DNA from: Phlyctochytrium arcticum | Taxonomy: Eukaryota; Chytridiomycota; Chytridiomycetes; Chytridiales; Chytridiaceae | Length of the DNA stretch: 64,000 nt | NCBI GenBank assembly: GCA_025602905.1 | Contig: JAHLKI010000006.1 | Location: 744,001-808,000 of the forward strand | Reading direction: 5' to 3' | Shown here: positions 20,224 to 31,916 of the stretch, in pieces | How positions within the stretch are numbered: position 1 is the stretch's first letter | How the letters are laid out: each line of letters opens with the position of its first letter | Program-made: the position numbers and the translations under genes | Notes under the pieces: generated by a model | What the model saw: only the letters and a program-made list of their open reading frames with translations | What the model was told of the DNA's origin: nothing | Database searches by the model: none

Positions 20224-22317
20224 ATGGCCACTCTCAAGACCCTGGCTTTACTCGCCGCCGCTGCAGCGACGACGGTTTCAGCCGATACCACTAATGGCGC
20301 CTGGAAAGTCGTCAACCCCAACGCTGGCGTTGTTCCAAGTAAGTACTTGAGCACAGAGATTCAGGCGAGCGGGGGTGCTTAGAGTTGGAGGGACTGGGAT
20401 GACGTGCCAAGGGTTGTTGCCTGGGGGGTGTACGGACTGACACCTGTCAAAAAGACCAAAAACTAACCTGAATTTTAAATAGTCCACGTAGCATACATGC
20501 CAGGAGACAAGATGTACATGTCGGAGCGAGTCCACATTTTACCATTGACAACCAACGGAGTCTCACCCGAAGACATTGCCACAAGAGCCGCCACCCCCTA
20601 CTACAACCACAACCCCAACCTCGCCAACTCTACATTCTTGACCGACGCCGCCGAATTTGATTTCAACGCAAACACCTTTACCATGATTGACCACATTCCC
20701 CCCACCGAAGACCAAGGCAAGAACCAGGGCTATGCCTTTTGCTCGGGACACGCACAACTCGCCGACGGTACCTACATTATCGTAGGCGGTGACCAGTTCT
20801 GGTACTCTCCCTTCAAGAATGCCAACTGGACATCAGACGGTCGTCGCGATATTCGTATTTATGCCGGACCCACCAACTACAAAAAAGTAGGCACCATCTT
20901 CAACGACCGCAACATCCAGCCCAACGGCAACCAGGAACTCTGGGGACGTTGGTACCCTTCCGTCGTTTCCCTCCCCGACGAAAAGAATGTCTTGATTCTC
21001 GGTGGTCAGCGTGCTTTCTACAACCCCGACAATACCACCTGGGATTACCCCACCTACGAAATTTTCAACCTCGACTCTAAAACTTCCTCTGCCCCCGTCG
21101 AGTTGAACTTGTTGAAAAAGGCCTTCCCCGTCAACATGTACCCCGTCGCCTACGTGCTTCCCAAATCCGGCGACGTCTGGTACTTTGCCAACAATGACTC
21201 GGCCATCATCAACGTTGCCACCAACAAGGAAACCCCTTCCGTTCCCATCCCCGCCACCCCCGAGCTCCTCGGTCGCTCATTCCCCTTTGCCGGCACAAAC
21301 TTTGTCCCCATGACGTCGTACCGCACCCAGTACGAAATGACTTCGTGGCTCTGTGGCGGTGTCAACCCGCTTGATGCCAAAGGTGCCGCCATCCCCCGTG
21401 AAGGCAACTCGCAAAACTGGTACGCCAACTGCCCCAACTGTGGCCCATCTCCCATCTGCCATCACTTGCCCCTCGAAAAGCCCGATGCCCAATGGACCCG
21501 TGAAGACATGCCTCTCGGCCGATCCCAGCCCGCTGCCGTCAACCTTCCCGATGGAACCGTCGTCATTGTCTCTGGATCCGGTAAAGGTCACCAGGGCGGA
21601 GTCTTTGGTCAGTCTGTCGCGTCCGAGGGTGTCAAGCAGGCCGTCATCTTTGACCCCTCCAAGAAGGTCGGCGATGCTGCCCGCTGGAAGAAGGTAGCCA
21701 CCGCCACCATTGAACGTCACTACCACAACACGGCTCTCCTCCGCGAAGACGGTACCGTCGTCACAGGCGGTGGTGACGCCCAAAACTTTGGCAACCCCGC
21801 CGGCCGCCCCGACGAAATGGGTCTTGAAGTCTACTCCCCACCTTACCTCTTTATCCCCAACCGCCCCGAAATCGCCGCCGCCCCCACCCAAATCAAGCAC
21901 GCCCAGAAATTCGTCATCACCCTCAAATCCGACGTTGGCGCTTCCATCAAACAAGTCTCCATCATCCGCTACGCTTCCATGACCCACACCATGAACTTGG
22001 ACCAACGTCACATTGAACTCGAAATCCTCAAATACGGCAAAAACAAGTTGTACGTCCAGGCCCCACCCAACGCCAACGTAGCCCAATCCGGAAACTGGAT
22101 GCTCTGGGCCGTCGATGACCGTGGCGCACCCGTCGTCAAGGCCTGGGCCGTCTCGTTACGCTCCACCAACCCGGGAACCGATGAAGCATGGTCGGAAGCC
22201 GACACGATTGCTACACCCGCCTTTGCCGGTTCGTCCAGTGATGCCACTACTTCTGTAATCGCCTCATCTCTGGCTGCCGTCTTTGCTGCTGCCGGTGCTG
22301 CTGCTGCTCTCCTCTAA
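20224..22317 (+). CDS. Glyoxal-oxidase-type copper radical oxidase (AA5), probably GPI-anchored
   Basis: Exons 20224-20338 and 20483-22317 (GTAAGT donor, AAATAG acceptor) encode 649 aa. Residues 1-20 form a secretion signal (MATLKTLALLAAAAATTVSA). The copper-radical signature is complete: Cys125 in YAFCSGHAQL and Tyr196 in GRWYPSV would form the thioether cofactor. Tyr452-His453 in RHYHNTALL and His540 in ASMTHTMNL complete the copper site. Kelch-like and C-terminal DUF1929-type sequence follow. The C-terminus is Ser-rich then hydrophobic (SSLAAVFAAAGAAAALL), typical of a GPI attachment signal, so the enzyme probably sits at the cell surface. Known relatives oxidise small aldehydes to acids and make H2O2. 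Codon choice is strongly C-ending, suggesting high expression. Confidence 0.93.
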
Positions 22318-22679
22318 TCTCTCCCTATATCCCATTTTACCTACACACTTTCTCCGTTTTTTTTACATATACTCACACAACACCACACGTTTTATTTCCA
22401 TTACTTCTTTTTTTTGCGACCTAACATAGACTTTTTTTTTGTTTTAATATTTAAACACTTATCCACAGACTTCCTTCACATCTGGCTTTTCTCAACCAAT
22501 GCCACAAATCTTCTCTCCCGAGTTCCAAATATACATGTTGCTCAGTAAAGTCGTATACTCGGCTCATGTATCAGCTTTTGGAAATGCAATAAAGTATGAA
22601 AAAGAAACATATAAATTTCCAAAAGACCATGACCACAAAAAAAAAGAAAATCTTGTTACGGAACTTCTACACTGACTAT

Positions 22680-23861
22680 CTAATATAACCCTTCTACCAA
22701 CCCCCTCACATTCTCTACTGTCCTCTTTTCCTCTTTGCTCAATCCATCCTTCTTCAGTAACCCGCCCGTTGCCCGATCCACAATCGTGTCAATCTGGTCT
22801 TTTGACACACCCTTTTCGATCAGCGTCGTCTTTAACCCTAGGTCGGTGACCAGGGTCAGGATGGCCGTACCCACTTGGTCAGCGTCGCAAGATACATCCC
22901 CGGTTGAAGCGGCGCCTGGGATATAGGACAAAATGTGAGCAATCTGGGTTGCCGTCTCGATACTTTCTCGGGCTTTGAGGTGAACGACATGGCCCAAGGT
23001 TAAGCAGCTGGTGATACCGTGGGGAATCCCATAGGGGGATCCAAGCGCATACCCCAATTTATGCGAAAGACCCAACCCCCCCGTTCCCACATTCAAGCCC
23101 AGGAACCCCAACGATGCAAACGCGGCCAGGAACAATCTGGTCAGAATCGTTTCATCTGTGGGTGTATTTTTGTATTGGGGGAGTAACGTAAAGAATTCTT
23201 TGATGGCGCCTAGAGCCAGCATTTGGCAGGGCATATAGGTCGCTGTTGGGTGGTATTGGAGTTCGACGGCGTGGTCGAGGGCCCTAATCGCGGTTGAGAG
23301 GAAGAGGGTGGGTGGGGTATGTACCGCAAATGCCGGGTCGTAAAAAACAAAAGAGGGAATGGATTGAGGCTGGAACGACCCGGTTTTGACGCCTTCAGCC
23401 GTGGTATACCCAAAACTGGCCGTGCATTCGGCGGCTGAGAGGGTAGTCGGGATGGCAATATGGCGGAGAAAGGTATGGGTGCGTTGATGGAGACGGTACG
23501 AAATAGCTTTGGCCGAGTCGATGGGGGACCCCCCACCCACCGATATAATCGTATCAATCGCCGGATCGTTGCATACCACATCGGTCGCTTCATCGAGTTG
23601 GGCGACCGGAGCATGTTGCTTAATGTGCGAAAATGTGCCGGCGTGACGGTGTCCCAGGAGTGTTTCGATGGCTTTGATGAGGGGGGTTTTGGTCGCGAGG
23701 GATTGGCCTGTGACGATGAATACTCGGGAGGTGGTGGGGTTGGGGAGTGCGTCGAGGAGATGGGTTTGGACGACCGAGGGGCCGTAGTAGAGGGCTTGCA
23801 GGGCGTTTGGGCGGTACAGGCCTGCCATCGTCGTTATGGATCCTCCTGGGATTGCACTCAT
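22680..23861 (-). CDS. Iron-containing alcohol dehydrogenase / maleylacetate-reductase-like
   Basis: A single-exon 393-aa protein of the group III Fe-ADH fold. It has the NAD(P) glycine motif GGGSPIDSAKA at 109-119 and IPTTLSAAECT at 137-147. The metal-site residues are Asp196 in IRALDHAVE, His267 in LGLSHKLGYALG and His281 in YGIPHGITS. GTGGLGLSH resembles the maleylacetate reductase subgroup, which reduces maleylacetate to 3-oxoadipate in aromatic ring degradation. Related clades reduce other carbonyls, so the substrate is open. It converges on the glyoxal oxidase gene with 362 bp between stops. Its start region is divergent from the F-box gene, sharing about 700 bp of upstream DNA. Confidence 0.88.
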   Translation of the reverse strand: MSAIPGGSITTMAGLYRPNALQALYYGPSVVQTHLLDALPNPTTSRVFIVTGQSLATKTPLIKAIETLLGHRHAGTFSHIKQHAPVAQLDEATDVVCNDPAIDTIISVGGGSPIDSAKAISYRLHQRTHTFLRHIAIPTTLSAAECTASFGYTTAEGVKTGSFQPQSIPSFVFYDPAFAVHTPPTLFLSTAIRALDHAVELQYHPTATYMPCQMLALGAIKEFFTLLPQYKNTPTDETILTRLFLAAFASLGFLGLNVGTGGLGLSHKLGYALGSPYGIPHGITSCLTLGHVVHLKARESIETATQIAHILSYIPGAASTGDVSCDADQVGTAILTLVTDLGLKTTLIEKGVSKDQIDTIVDRATGGLLKKDGLSKEEKRTVENVRGLVEGLY

Positions 23862-24565
23862 CTTTTTCCCTGTTCTCTTTGATTCTCTTGTCGTTGCGGG
23901 GTTCCTTTTCTATAATAGTCCTTTGCTTTTATGATGGCCAGATTGTCGAACAAGATTGTTGTGACGTTTTCCCAAAATCCTCCCAAATCGCAAGTGGCTA
24001 TGCTAGTTGATGCAACCTGCATCTGGCGCGTCTGCCGCAGAAGGCTCGAAATTTCGCGCGGTTGCGAAGCTAGGGCTGGCGGCTGGCTGGTGACACTTTG
24101 GCGGTGAATTTATGCTGGCTGCTGCTGCTGCGTTGGCGACACATGAAACTTTTTCCTGGTTGGGATTTGCCGCTAGCTGCTGCTTTGAAGAAAGACTTTA
24201 CCCAAGGACGAACCGGGAAGACTGAGTTGGCAATTGACTATAGACGGGGCTGCATCCGGAAGGCATAGAGATACGAGAGGTTTGTTGCGTGCGGGGTTAC
24301 CTTTAAAGCAATGCAAGGAGCTTGCGGCTGATCTCTCTCTCTTCTCCCAACAGACATATCCTCCCCTCAGCGTTTGTAAACTGGCAAGGACATACCGAAA
24401 CAAGGATTACTACAATATCGTAAGTGCCGTTGAAGGAGCATCGAAGAAAGACCCCTCACATTCTCTCCATTTCAGAACGTACTTGTACGCAGAGCCGACT
24501 TTTGTTTGACTTTCCCTACAACCGCTTGCCAAAAGAAACTTGGAAAACTGTCGAAATTAAGAGTT

Positions 24566-26947
24566 ATGGCTGGTCGGCCCAGAAATGGCAGTATCGTGCG
24601 AGGCCTCGAGGTTGGAAATGATACACTGGGGGAGCGAGAACCCGTTCCCACGCTCCTGATGACCTCCAAGAGTCTGTTACAACATGATGCCATTCCAGCC
24701 CCCAATTCCTCTCAACACCCGGATCATCAGGACTTGCTGCTACAGGAACAGTTGCTGCCTACACCGCCAGCCTCAGCAGGAGCTACCCCTTCCTCGATGC
24801 GTCGCAGGCGGAAAGAGCCGCCGTCTTCGTCCCTGCTTATGATGACCATGAATGTCTGGTCGGCCACATCCAACGCAAACGCCAATTCAGCCATGAACTA
24901 TGCTTCCTCAGCGTCTTCGTTACCTCCCACGCCTACCGCCGCACCCCAGTCCGGAAATCTAATGATGATGGATCCCTGGGACTCCCTCTCTGACACGTGT
25001 GACGATGACGATATGGACCGAATGAGTTTGGATGAGATGACAACCGCTTCTTCCGGGTCAAGCGATCCACTCCAGCAACAACAAAACTCGTATCCTTCCT
25101 CGCTCCAGTTTCACCACCATCACAGCAACTCACATCTCACTAGTAGTCATGGTGGCAGACCTCAGCCGCCTCAACATTCGCTTCAATCCGTGCTGAATTT
25201 GGATAGTCCGCATACAGCTCGAGACTTTTCGGCGTGTACGGATCCGGCAGATGCCAGAGTGTGCAATGTCTCTCACATGTTTTTGAGCTCAAACAACGCA
25301 GAAGTCGTTGGAAATGGATCCGGGTCGGGTGGGTCGGCAACAACCAATGATTCGATGAGTAGTTCGAGGATGGGATCTCTCACTGCCGCACCGGGAACCA
25401 CCAAACGATCGTCTTGGGTCACCCGATCTCCTGCCGCCGCGCAGCAAGTCCCACAGGACAAACACATGGAGATTGTGTCGGATGATATGGAAGCTATCGA
25501 ACTGACTTGTCCTGATGCCACTATTTCTTTAGTACGAACATCAAGCGGCCGCTCCGTCCGCAGCCGTCCCAGCTCTGTAACAAAAGGCAAAAAGAGCCAT
25601 CCCCGGATCCCGTCCCATCTCCCTCCAGAACTCCTCCTCCAAATCTTTTCTCATTTCGATCCCTCGCCAAGTCGAGACCCCACTGCGTTTTTGGCCCCGA
25701 CGACCACGACGGCCGCCTTACAGAGCTGTGCGCTCGTTTGCCGGTGGTGGAACCGGGTCGCTACTCGGGTCTTGTGGCGCCGACCCCAAGTCTACGACGC
25801 CCAAAAGTTTGAAAAACTAGTCAATGTCGTGGCAAACTCGACAGGCTCACAACATCCCCCCACCACATTCGCTTACGCATCCTTGACCCACCACCTCTCA
25901 CTCTCCCAAACCCTCTCCGAAACCCATCGTCACACCCCACGTCTGTCATCCCTTCTAACTCGCTTCCTCTCCCTCCCTACGTTACATTTATCCACCCTGG
26001 ATTTGGCATTCTGCAAAGGTGTCTCGAATTTCGCTCTGCAACGCTGCGCCCATTCCCTTCGTCATCTTACCTCCCTCAACCTAGCCGGCGGCGGCCGCTC
26101 CGAAATCTGCATCATCAAAGTCGCCCGAGAATGCCGTGGGTTAAAACGACTCGGTTTAGCGTGGAACGACCAAGTCGGGGATTTCTGCGTAAGGGAAGTC
26201 GGACGGTGGTGTCGGGAACTCGAATGGCTGGATTTGAGTGGGTGTTGGCGGGTTGGCGATGGAGGGGTTCAAGGCCTGGTCCGCGGATTGGCGTCTTCGT
26301 CCACGATTCCTTACTCGACATCTGGCATCAAATTATGTTCCTCATCTTTGCAAACCCAACAATCATCATCCAGCAACACCACCACCACCAAGATGGAAAT
26401 CACACCCCCACTTGTTCCATCCAATGCTCCCCCACTCCCCAACTCCCGCTTGACGTCTCACAGTACCTCACCACCCACCCCACCAGCAACTCCACCCTCC
26501 ATGACCCCCTCCTACTCCTCCTCCTCCTCCTCTTCATCCTCCTCATCACCCCACCACACCCCAAAATTAGCCTACCTCTCCCTCTCCTACTGCACAAACA
26601 TCACCGACCCGGCCCTCCAAGACCTCATCGCAAAACTTACGCCCTCCCTTCAAGTCCTCAACGTCCTATCCTGCGGTGACCCCGGCGGTCACATCCGGCA
26701 ACAGATTGAAGACGCCCAACATGCCGGACACTCTGTTGCTGTCTCGGGGGGAACTCTAGTCCCCATCTCCTCCCTTTTGCAACAACAACAACCACCCCAG
26801 ACATCTTCATCATCCGTGGTGGACCAGGATTTCATGCGCGTGGAAGACCACCACCACCACCACCGGCAACAACAAGACAAATCGTCGCGAAATCTCATCT
26901 TTAATGTCCCGGATTTCATACCCTTTTGGGACGGGATCCGAACCTGA
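24566..26947 (+). CDS. F-box / leucine-rich-repeat protein
   Basis: A single-exon protein of 793 aa from ATG 24566 (MAGRPRNGSIV). The first half is disordered and rich in Ser, Gln and Asn, with an acidic patch SDTCDDDDMDRMSLDEM. An F-box follows at roughly 345-400: HPRIPSHLPPELLLQIFSHF, then ALQSCALVCRWWNRVATRVLW. Amn1-type leucine-rich repeats come next: LSTLDLAFCKGVSNFALQRC, LTSLNLAGGGRSE, LKRLGLAWNDQVGDF and LEWLDLSGCWRVGD. A last repeat (YLSLSYCTNITDPALQDL) follows a long Ser/Pro/Thr insert. By family it should be the substrate receptor of an SCF ubiquitin ligase. The target cannot be inferred, and the insert within the repeat array is unusual. Confidence 0.88.
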   Translation: MAGRPRNGSIVRGLEVGNDTLGEREPVPTLLMTSKSLLQHDAIPAPNSSQHPDHQDLLLQEQLLPTPPASAGATPSSMRRRRKEPPSSSLLMMTMNVWSATSNANANSAMNYASSASSLPPTPTAAPQSGNLMMMDPWDSLSDTCDDDDMDRMSLDEMTTASSGSSDPLQQQQNSYPSSLQFHHHHSNSHLTSSHGGRPQPPQHSLQSVLNLDSPHTARDFSACTDPADARVCNVSHMFLSSNNAEVVGNGSGSGGSATTNDSMSSSRMGSLTAAPGTTKRSSWVTRSPAAAQQVPQDKHMEIVSDDMEAIELTCPDATISLVRTSSGRSVRSRPSSVTKGKKSHPRIPSHLPPELLLQIFSHFDPSPSRDPTAFLAPTTTTAALQSCALVCRWWNRVATRVLWRRPQVYDAQKFEKLVNVVANSTGSQHPPTTFAYASLTHHLSLSQTLSETHRHTPRLSSLLTRFLSLPTLHLSTLDLAFCKGVSNFALQRCAHSLRHLTSLNLAGGGRSEICIIKVARECRGLKRLGLAWNDQVGDFCVREVGRWCRELEWLDLSGCWRVGDGGVQGLVRGLASSSTIPYSTSGIKLCSSSLQTQQSSSSNTTTTKMEITPPLVPSNAPPLPNSRLTSHSTSPPTPPATPPSMTPSYSSSSSSSSSSSPHHTPKLAYLSLSYCTNITDPALQDLIAKLTPSLQVLNVLSCGDPGGHIRQQIEDAQHAGHSVAVSGGTLVPISSLLQQQQPPQTSSSSVVDQDFMRVEDHHHHHRQQQDKSSRNLIFNVPDFIPFWDGIRT

Positions 26948-27613
26948 GAAAAAAAAAAGAGAACCAAAAAAACAGAAAATCCTACATACACCCACACACA
27001 CAACGAAAAAAAACACACAACATACTCACTGGTTTTTTTTTTGCCATTTATCAATTTGCTAGTATTTATCCCATTTTTGTTTTTCTCCATGTTTTGCGTC
27101 CATTTTTTTTTATATTCTTGGGCTCAAAATCAATATATTCCCCCCCTTCCTCCTGTGATTTGGTTGATGCATACCTCCGTCCTTCTGGAAGTTCTGGTCT
27201 TCTGAGAATCGGATGTTGAGGTTATTTCCCCAATGGGAACGCTGCTTCAAGTCTGGACTTCTTCTCTTTTAGAGTTTTTGTGTTGAGGTTTGCCTTTGAT
27301 GTCGTACTCGCCAGGGCAGGGGAGGTGCTCCTCCGTCCATGTTGGGGCGGAACCTATATACTGTTTCGTCGGGGCCCGCGATGAGTCTCGGGCAGGACTC
27401 ATATATACGATAGATTATCGAACGGGAAGTCTGAGTGCACTTTGAAGATTGTCAAAAACTGTCAACCAGGAGAAGTTGTTCTTTGTTTACTTCCAGGGGT
27501 GGGATTTGACTGACAGCTTTATTTCTGGAAAGGGCCCCCCCTCCTGAACACTTTTCTCCGCCTTCACCCTTTCCTTGCATCCTATTATAAACACGATCGA
27601 CACAATAATAAAG

Positions 27614-28431
27614 ATGGGATCCCGAAAACTCACTGTCGCCATCACCATCACCGTAATCCTTCTCGTCGCGTCGGCATCATTCGCCGTCTGGCTCTTTCTC
27701 CGACGGCGGTCAAATCATCAACGCGATAAAACCTTTGCTCATGTCCCATCATCTTCTTCTTGTTCTTCTTCAAACTCATCTGTGTTTGGGCGGCATGATA
27801 CGGCCCGATTATCGGACATTAGCCTACAAGAACTCGAATCAGGAAAGAGTGTCGCGTCTCCTCCGCCTCGATCTGCCGTCAAATCAGAGTTTCAGTATAC
27901 GAGGCCTACACCTATAACCCATGAGCCCAGTCATCATCAACCAGAAGATGGATTCTCAGATATGATATCCAGGTTCCCACCGACCCGTCCATCCCCTGCA
28001 ACAACTACCGGCCCCCAACCCATCCGTAAATCTTTTGCCTCGACATCCTACTCTCGCCCCAGCACATCCTCCAAACAAAACCTCAAACGGACCCCGTCGC
28101 TCGCTTCCAAATACTCGTCCCGGACCCATTCCCATTCCGTCCTCTCCCTCACGTTAGCCGATCCGCTACCGTGCCCCAACCTCCCCTTCTACTCGGCGAA
28201 ATGTGTGACGCAGTATGAGCCCTGTGAGACGGATGAAGTGGGACTGGAGCCTGGGGATATCATCAAAGTCATGAAGGTGTTTGAAGATGGTAATGTTGCT
28301 ATAGGTGAACTACGGGTGAAACATCCTTTGGCTGAACTTCTTTTTTTATGCTAGGTTGGGGATGGGGGATTAATACGAGATCCAACAAACGAGGCGTGTT
28401 TCCTGTTGTTTGTCTGGGTAATGACAACTAA
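27614..28431 (+). CDS. Single-pass membrane protein with C-terminal SH3 domain
   Basis: Exons 27614-28289 and 28355-28431 give 250 aa. The N-terminus is one membrane segment (VAITITVILLVASASFAVWL) followed by LRRR, so the bulk is probably cytosolic. A Ser/Pro/His-rich linker leads to an SH3 domain: KCVTQYEPCETDEVGLEPGD, then IIKVMKVFEDG, and after splicing WGWGINTRSNKRGVFPVVCL. The intron (GTAATG donor, TATGCTAG acceptor) lies exactly before the conserved Trp pair, and only the spliced form completes the domain. The layout resembles fungal Fus1-like membrane SH3 proteins used in polarised growth or mating fusion. That parallel is architectural only. Confidence 0.85.
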
Positions 28432-28764
28432 AGAAGTCATTGTCTGCCGCTGGTCGGTTCCTTTTTTTTGTATGTGCAGCTATGTGTAAATTTTGTATAT
28501 ACTATCATCATCCGTTGTATTTGGCAAAGGAACCGATGAATGCGAAACAACAAAAAGTGATGTATTTTTTTCCGTGAAAACAAACGAACAAAAAGAAAAT
28601 CATTGTACAGTATAAGACGAACCAAACTCAAAACCAAAGGACAGAACAAAAAACTATATATGGATATGCAGGGGAAATCAACAACGACATTATGAAACTA
28701 AGGGCGACCGGCGGCGACGACGACGGAGCAAAAAGTCCCCAAAATAAAAAGGTGCTAATCCTGA

Positions 28765-29835
28765 CTAGGTGGAGTGGACACGTTCCTGGATGACATGGGC
28801 GTAAGATTCATTGCGGGTCGTCAAGATCACGGTAGGGGAGCCCGGGGTGCGCTCGGCTGATTCGGGCGAGCTGGTGGCCATGCCGCGGAGCTCATCGAAA
28901 TTCTTGATGGCGGAATTGGCGCAGGCCTTTTCGGCGGCTGCAATGCGGGTGAGGGTTCCGCCGACAGCGTTGCGGTACACGCCGGCAATTCCTCCGGGAA
29001 CCGAAGCGACCAAGTCGTAGGTGGATTTGGCGGCATTGGTCGCCGTGTCGGATACGAGGGTCACGCCTCCACCCAATGGTCCTGGGAGCACGTTGACGGC
29101 TGTGGTGACAGGGTGGGCAACTGTGGTGGCAAGGGCTCCATAGGTGGTCTCCAAAGTGTCGGAGAGGCGGGGGGTCAAAACCATGCGCGAGGCTGATGTT
29201 GTTCGACGCGCATAAGAATCGAACGCGTGAACGGCATTGCTAGAGACCTCGTAGGTCTTGTTCGCGACGGTTGACGTGACGGAGGATGCGGCGCCAGTGG
29301 TCAGACTGGCCGTCTTGGTAACGACCGAGTCTACTGCCTGGACATACAGGCGTACTCCGTAGGATGTGACTTGGCCTGACAAGGCTGCCGTAGTCTTGAC
29401 GGCCAACAGGTTGGCCTTTGCCAGAGCAACCGCTGCTCCAATTGGGTAGGCCGCCAGATAGGCTCCAGTGGCCAACATTTGCTCGGTCCAGGTTTTGGCC
29501 TTGTCGCTGGCCTCTGCGAGCTTCTCGCTCGACGCGTGGACCGCTGATCGAGCAGTTTCCGCCGCCAAGGTCAGCTTGGGCTCTACCCGCTGCTTGACTG
29601 GCTCAACTAAGCCGTTGACGCTGTCAATCACGTTGGCGACGATAGGTTTAACGGCGTCAATCTGTTCAGAGACCTTCTTGGCTGCCTTTTTCTTGGAGGA
29701 TGCCGCAGCATCTTGCGTCTTGGTGGCAGTTTCTCGGGCAAAAGCCATTGGGGAGGACGGGATGCTGTTGGTGCCGCTCAAAAGACCGTCGGCCTGGTGT
29801 CGGTGAATCAGGGGAGATGCTACGCTGGCAGACAT
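28765..29835 (-). CDS. Ala/Val/Thr-rich amphipathic protein, perilipin/LEA-like
   Basis: A single-exon 356-aa protein. It lacks sharp domains but has long amphipathic stretches (AAETARSAVHASSEKLAEAS, YGVRLYVQAVDSVVTKTASL, TTYGALATTVAHPVTTAVNV). Thr, Ala and Val recur with helical spacing. A mildly hydrophobic segment lies near 125-150 (GAYLAAYPIGAAVALAKANL). Early KKKAAKKVSEQID and VKPIVANVIDSVNGLVEPVK repeats also occur. This composition fits fungal perilipin-type (CAP20/MPL1) lipid-droplet coat proteins or LEA-like proteins, without a decisive motif. A TATA box lies 60 bp upstream of the start, suggesting strong regulated expression. Confidence 0.7.
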   Translation of the reverse strand: MSASVASPLIHRHQADGLLSGTNSIPSSPMAFARETATKTQDAAASSKKKAAKKVSEQIDAVKPIVANVIDSVNGLVEPVKQRVEPKLTLAAETARSAVHASSEKLAEASDKAKTWTEQMLATGAYLAAYPIGAAVALAKANLLAVKTTAALSGQVTSYGVRLYVQAVDSVVTKTASLTTGAASSVTSTVANKTYEVSSNAVHAFDSYARRTTSASRMVLTPRLSDTLETTYGALATTVAHPVTTAVNVLPGPLGGGVTLVSDTATNAAKSTYDLVASVPGGIAGVYRNAVGGTLTRIAAAEKACANSAIKNFDELRGMATSSPESAERTPGSPTVILTTRNESYAHVIQERVHST

Positions 29836-29895
29836 TTTCGGATGATTGGAAGTTGAAGAATACGTGCAGGGAAAAGCGTAAGAAAGATGGAGCTC

Positions 29896-29903
29896 TATAT
29901 ATA
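29896..29903 (-). promoter_or_regulatory. TATA box of the amphipathic protein gene
   Basis: TATATATA occurs within a CCATTATATATAGAGC context on the minus strand, about 60 bp upstream of the ATG at 29835. The stretch from here to 31317 holds only short non-conserved frames; I see no gene in it apart from the tRNA that follows. Confidence 0.5.
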
Positions 29904-31317
29904 ATGGAAGAAGGACTGACAGTTAGAAATTTTGCTTCATATATAGCCGTTCGTCATGGTCCGCAAGCCCCTGAAGCCCGCACTCAGTCATCAAAAAATC
30001 AAGTCAAGACTCTTTTGCCAACACCTGTCAGTCCAATTGCCCACCACCGCGTTTCCACCCATGTCTTTCAGCAAGAGATGGGATACTTACATGATATGAT
30101 GTGCGGCGAAAGAGCTAGAGTCGTAAGCGTGCTTGAACGAGTTGGAAACGAGAGAGAGAAACTAAAGACGGGAGAGGGAAAAATGGGTGAGATATGGTTC
30201 TTTTAAAGGCCTGAGGTGATCCCTCTTCTTTAGTGTTTGAGGGACCCCAAAGAAAGAAGACACTCTCGATCAAATTCTGCGCGCTCTTGTTTATACCCGT
30301 CCATACTTTTCCTCCCCCATCGCATCAACTCCAGAAAACACTATACGAACCTGCTTCTGAACGCTGAATGCAAGTCGACAGCCAAAATAAAAAACTGCTC
30401 GAGAAAAGACTATAGCATAAAGAAGGGGCTTGCATGCCATTGCCCGGCCTATATAGGATTCCGGCAGCTGCTGATTGGCCAATGACATGTGCGGCTCGCC
30501 CCTGGCTGTTTGGCGCGTCAAAATAACTTTGAGCCAAAACGCGTCGTGCCATCTTCTTCTTTCAGATCTTCTCGAAGCTCCCATTCGTTTGTCTACATCT
30601 GTCCAAACACATTCGAGATGCGGATTGGCGTATTTTCAGTTGATGGAGATATAGTCAAAGTAGAATAAGACAAGGCATCTGGGAGCAGGTTTGCATATCA
30701 TAATTATAGAGACCACGGAATAGTGTTTATTGGGAGCACGGAACCTCGTCAAACGTCTATGTACGATACTCGTAGCAGGTCCCACCGGACCCCACCAGAC
30801 GCCAAAGGTCCGGGGGTCCAAAATGCATGCCTGCGTGAAACAGATGAACAGCTACCCACATTAGACAACTGCCAACGTTCCCGCCCACGACCGTGGACCC
30901 GTCCCTGCAATATGCTGATGATCTGGGTCCATCTGAGCATCTCTACTCGAGTACGAGTACAGTAAATACCGGTCGTACCCGGCATCCGGAGTATCATAGC
31001 TCGACATCTTGGTAATCATATGGGGTCTTATTGTATACTTGGCCCGGATTGCATGAACATCGCTGGCGTAAGACCGTAAAGTTTGAATCTTGTACATCTT
31101 CCGGGATCCCAAGTGGAAATCTCGCTGGTCAGAGGTGATTTCCAGTTGGACGTTCAAGATGGATTATGCAGTGCTGCCCACCCTGGCGTCGCCTTCAAAA
31201 TTCATCTTTGGGCCTGCATAATGCCAGATGCCAGACCCGGCCCTTGCCCTGGTGTTGGACGGAATGATATGAAATGCTACCAATATGAGCACAACGACGA
31301 AACACGAAAACACACAA

Positions 31318-31390
31318 GGCCCTGTGGGAAAGTGGATAATCCGCTCCCCTCCGGAGGGAGAGGTCCCAGGTTCGAACCCTGGCTGGGTCG
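31318..31390 (+). tRNA. tRNA-Arg, anticodon CCG
   Basis: The 73-nt gene begins GGCCCTG and ends CTGGGTC plus discriminator G; the acceptor stem pairs with one G-T and one T-T mismatch. The anticodon stem CTCCC/GGGAG encloses CTCCGGA, giving anticodon CCG (Arg). T-stem CCAGG/CCTGG flanks TTCGAAC. A run of eight T follows at 31394 as Pol III terminator. There is no intron. The mobile-element island begins about 525 bp further on. Confidence 0.9.
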
Positions 31391-31916
31391 TTCTTTTTTT
31401 CCCCTTTTATTTCTAGTCCTTACAACCCTCAGGAATACGTTGGGCAACTTTTCAAGCCGATCCTGTGTGTTTTCGCACCGTGAGAGGCGTTTTGGTGCAC
31501 TGCGACAATCGAGAAATTCAAAATTCCAAGCGCGTTGTAAAGCTGGTGGCACAGTCGCAGGAATCGGCAGGATGTGCTGCGCCGACTTGGAATCTGCCAG
31601 GGAATTTCGTTCCACCCTATATGGAACACCCGAAGCTATTGGGACGGCTGTCCTTTGCTGGGGGTGCGTTTGCACGGACCAAGCAGTGCAGGGACAAAGA
31701 CGTCGAAGAGATGAATAGGACGTCTCATACATGGCACAGCCAGAACTGTCCAAAGAAGCACTTTTTTCTTTTTTCCTGTTCTCAGCTTTTTACACGACAG
31801 ATGGTAACAGATGCACTGTTCCCAATGAGAACCAACGAATGTGCCAATCTGGTGGATACAGCATCCTTTTATTTCTTCAAGTTTTGAAAATTCTGCTTCC
31901 CCAACATGTACAACGT
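31391..31916 (+). other. Gene-free stretch between tRNA-Arg and the island
   Basis: Several overlapping short frames on both strands carry no recognisable motif. No exon pair could be assembled. The last five bases, AACGT at 31912-31916, form the left copy of the direct repeat that flanks the island. Confidence 0.5.

Noticed and set aside
21277..22086. 269-codon minus-strand frame opposite the glyoxal oxidase gene
   Set aside because: Gly/Val/Asp-rich shadow of strongly C-ending codons on the other strand; no motif and no promoter.
24506..24565. Upstream extension of the F-box protein
   Set aside because: The frame is open but begins without ATG; the first ATG is at 24566.
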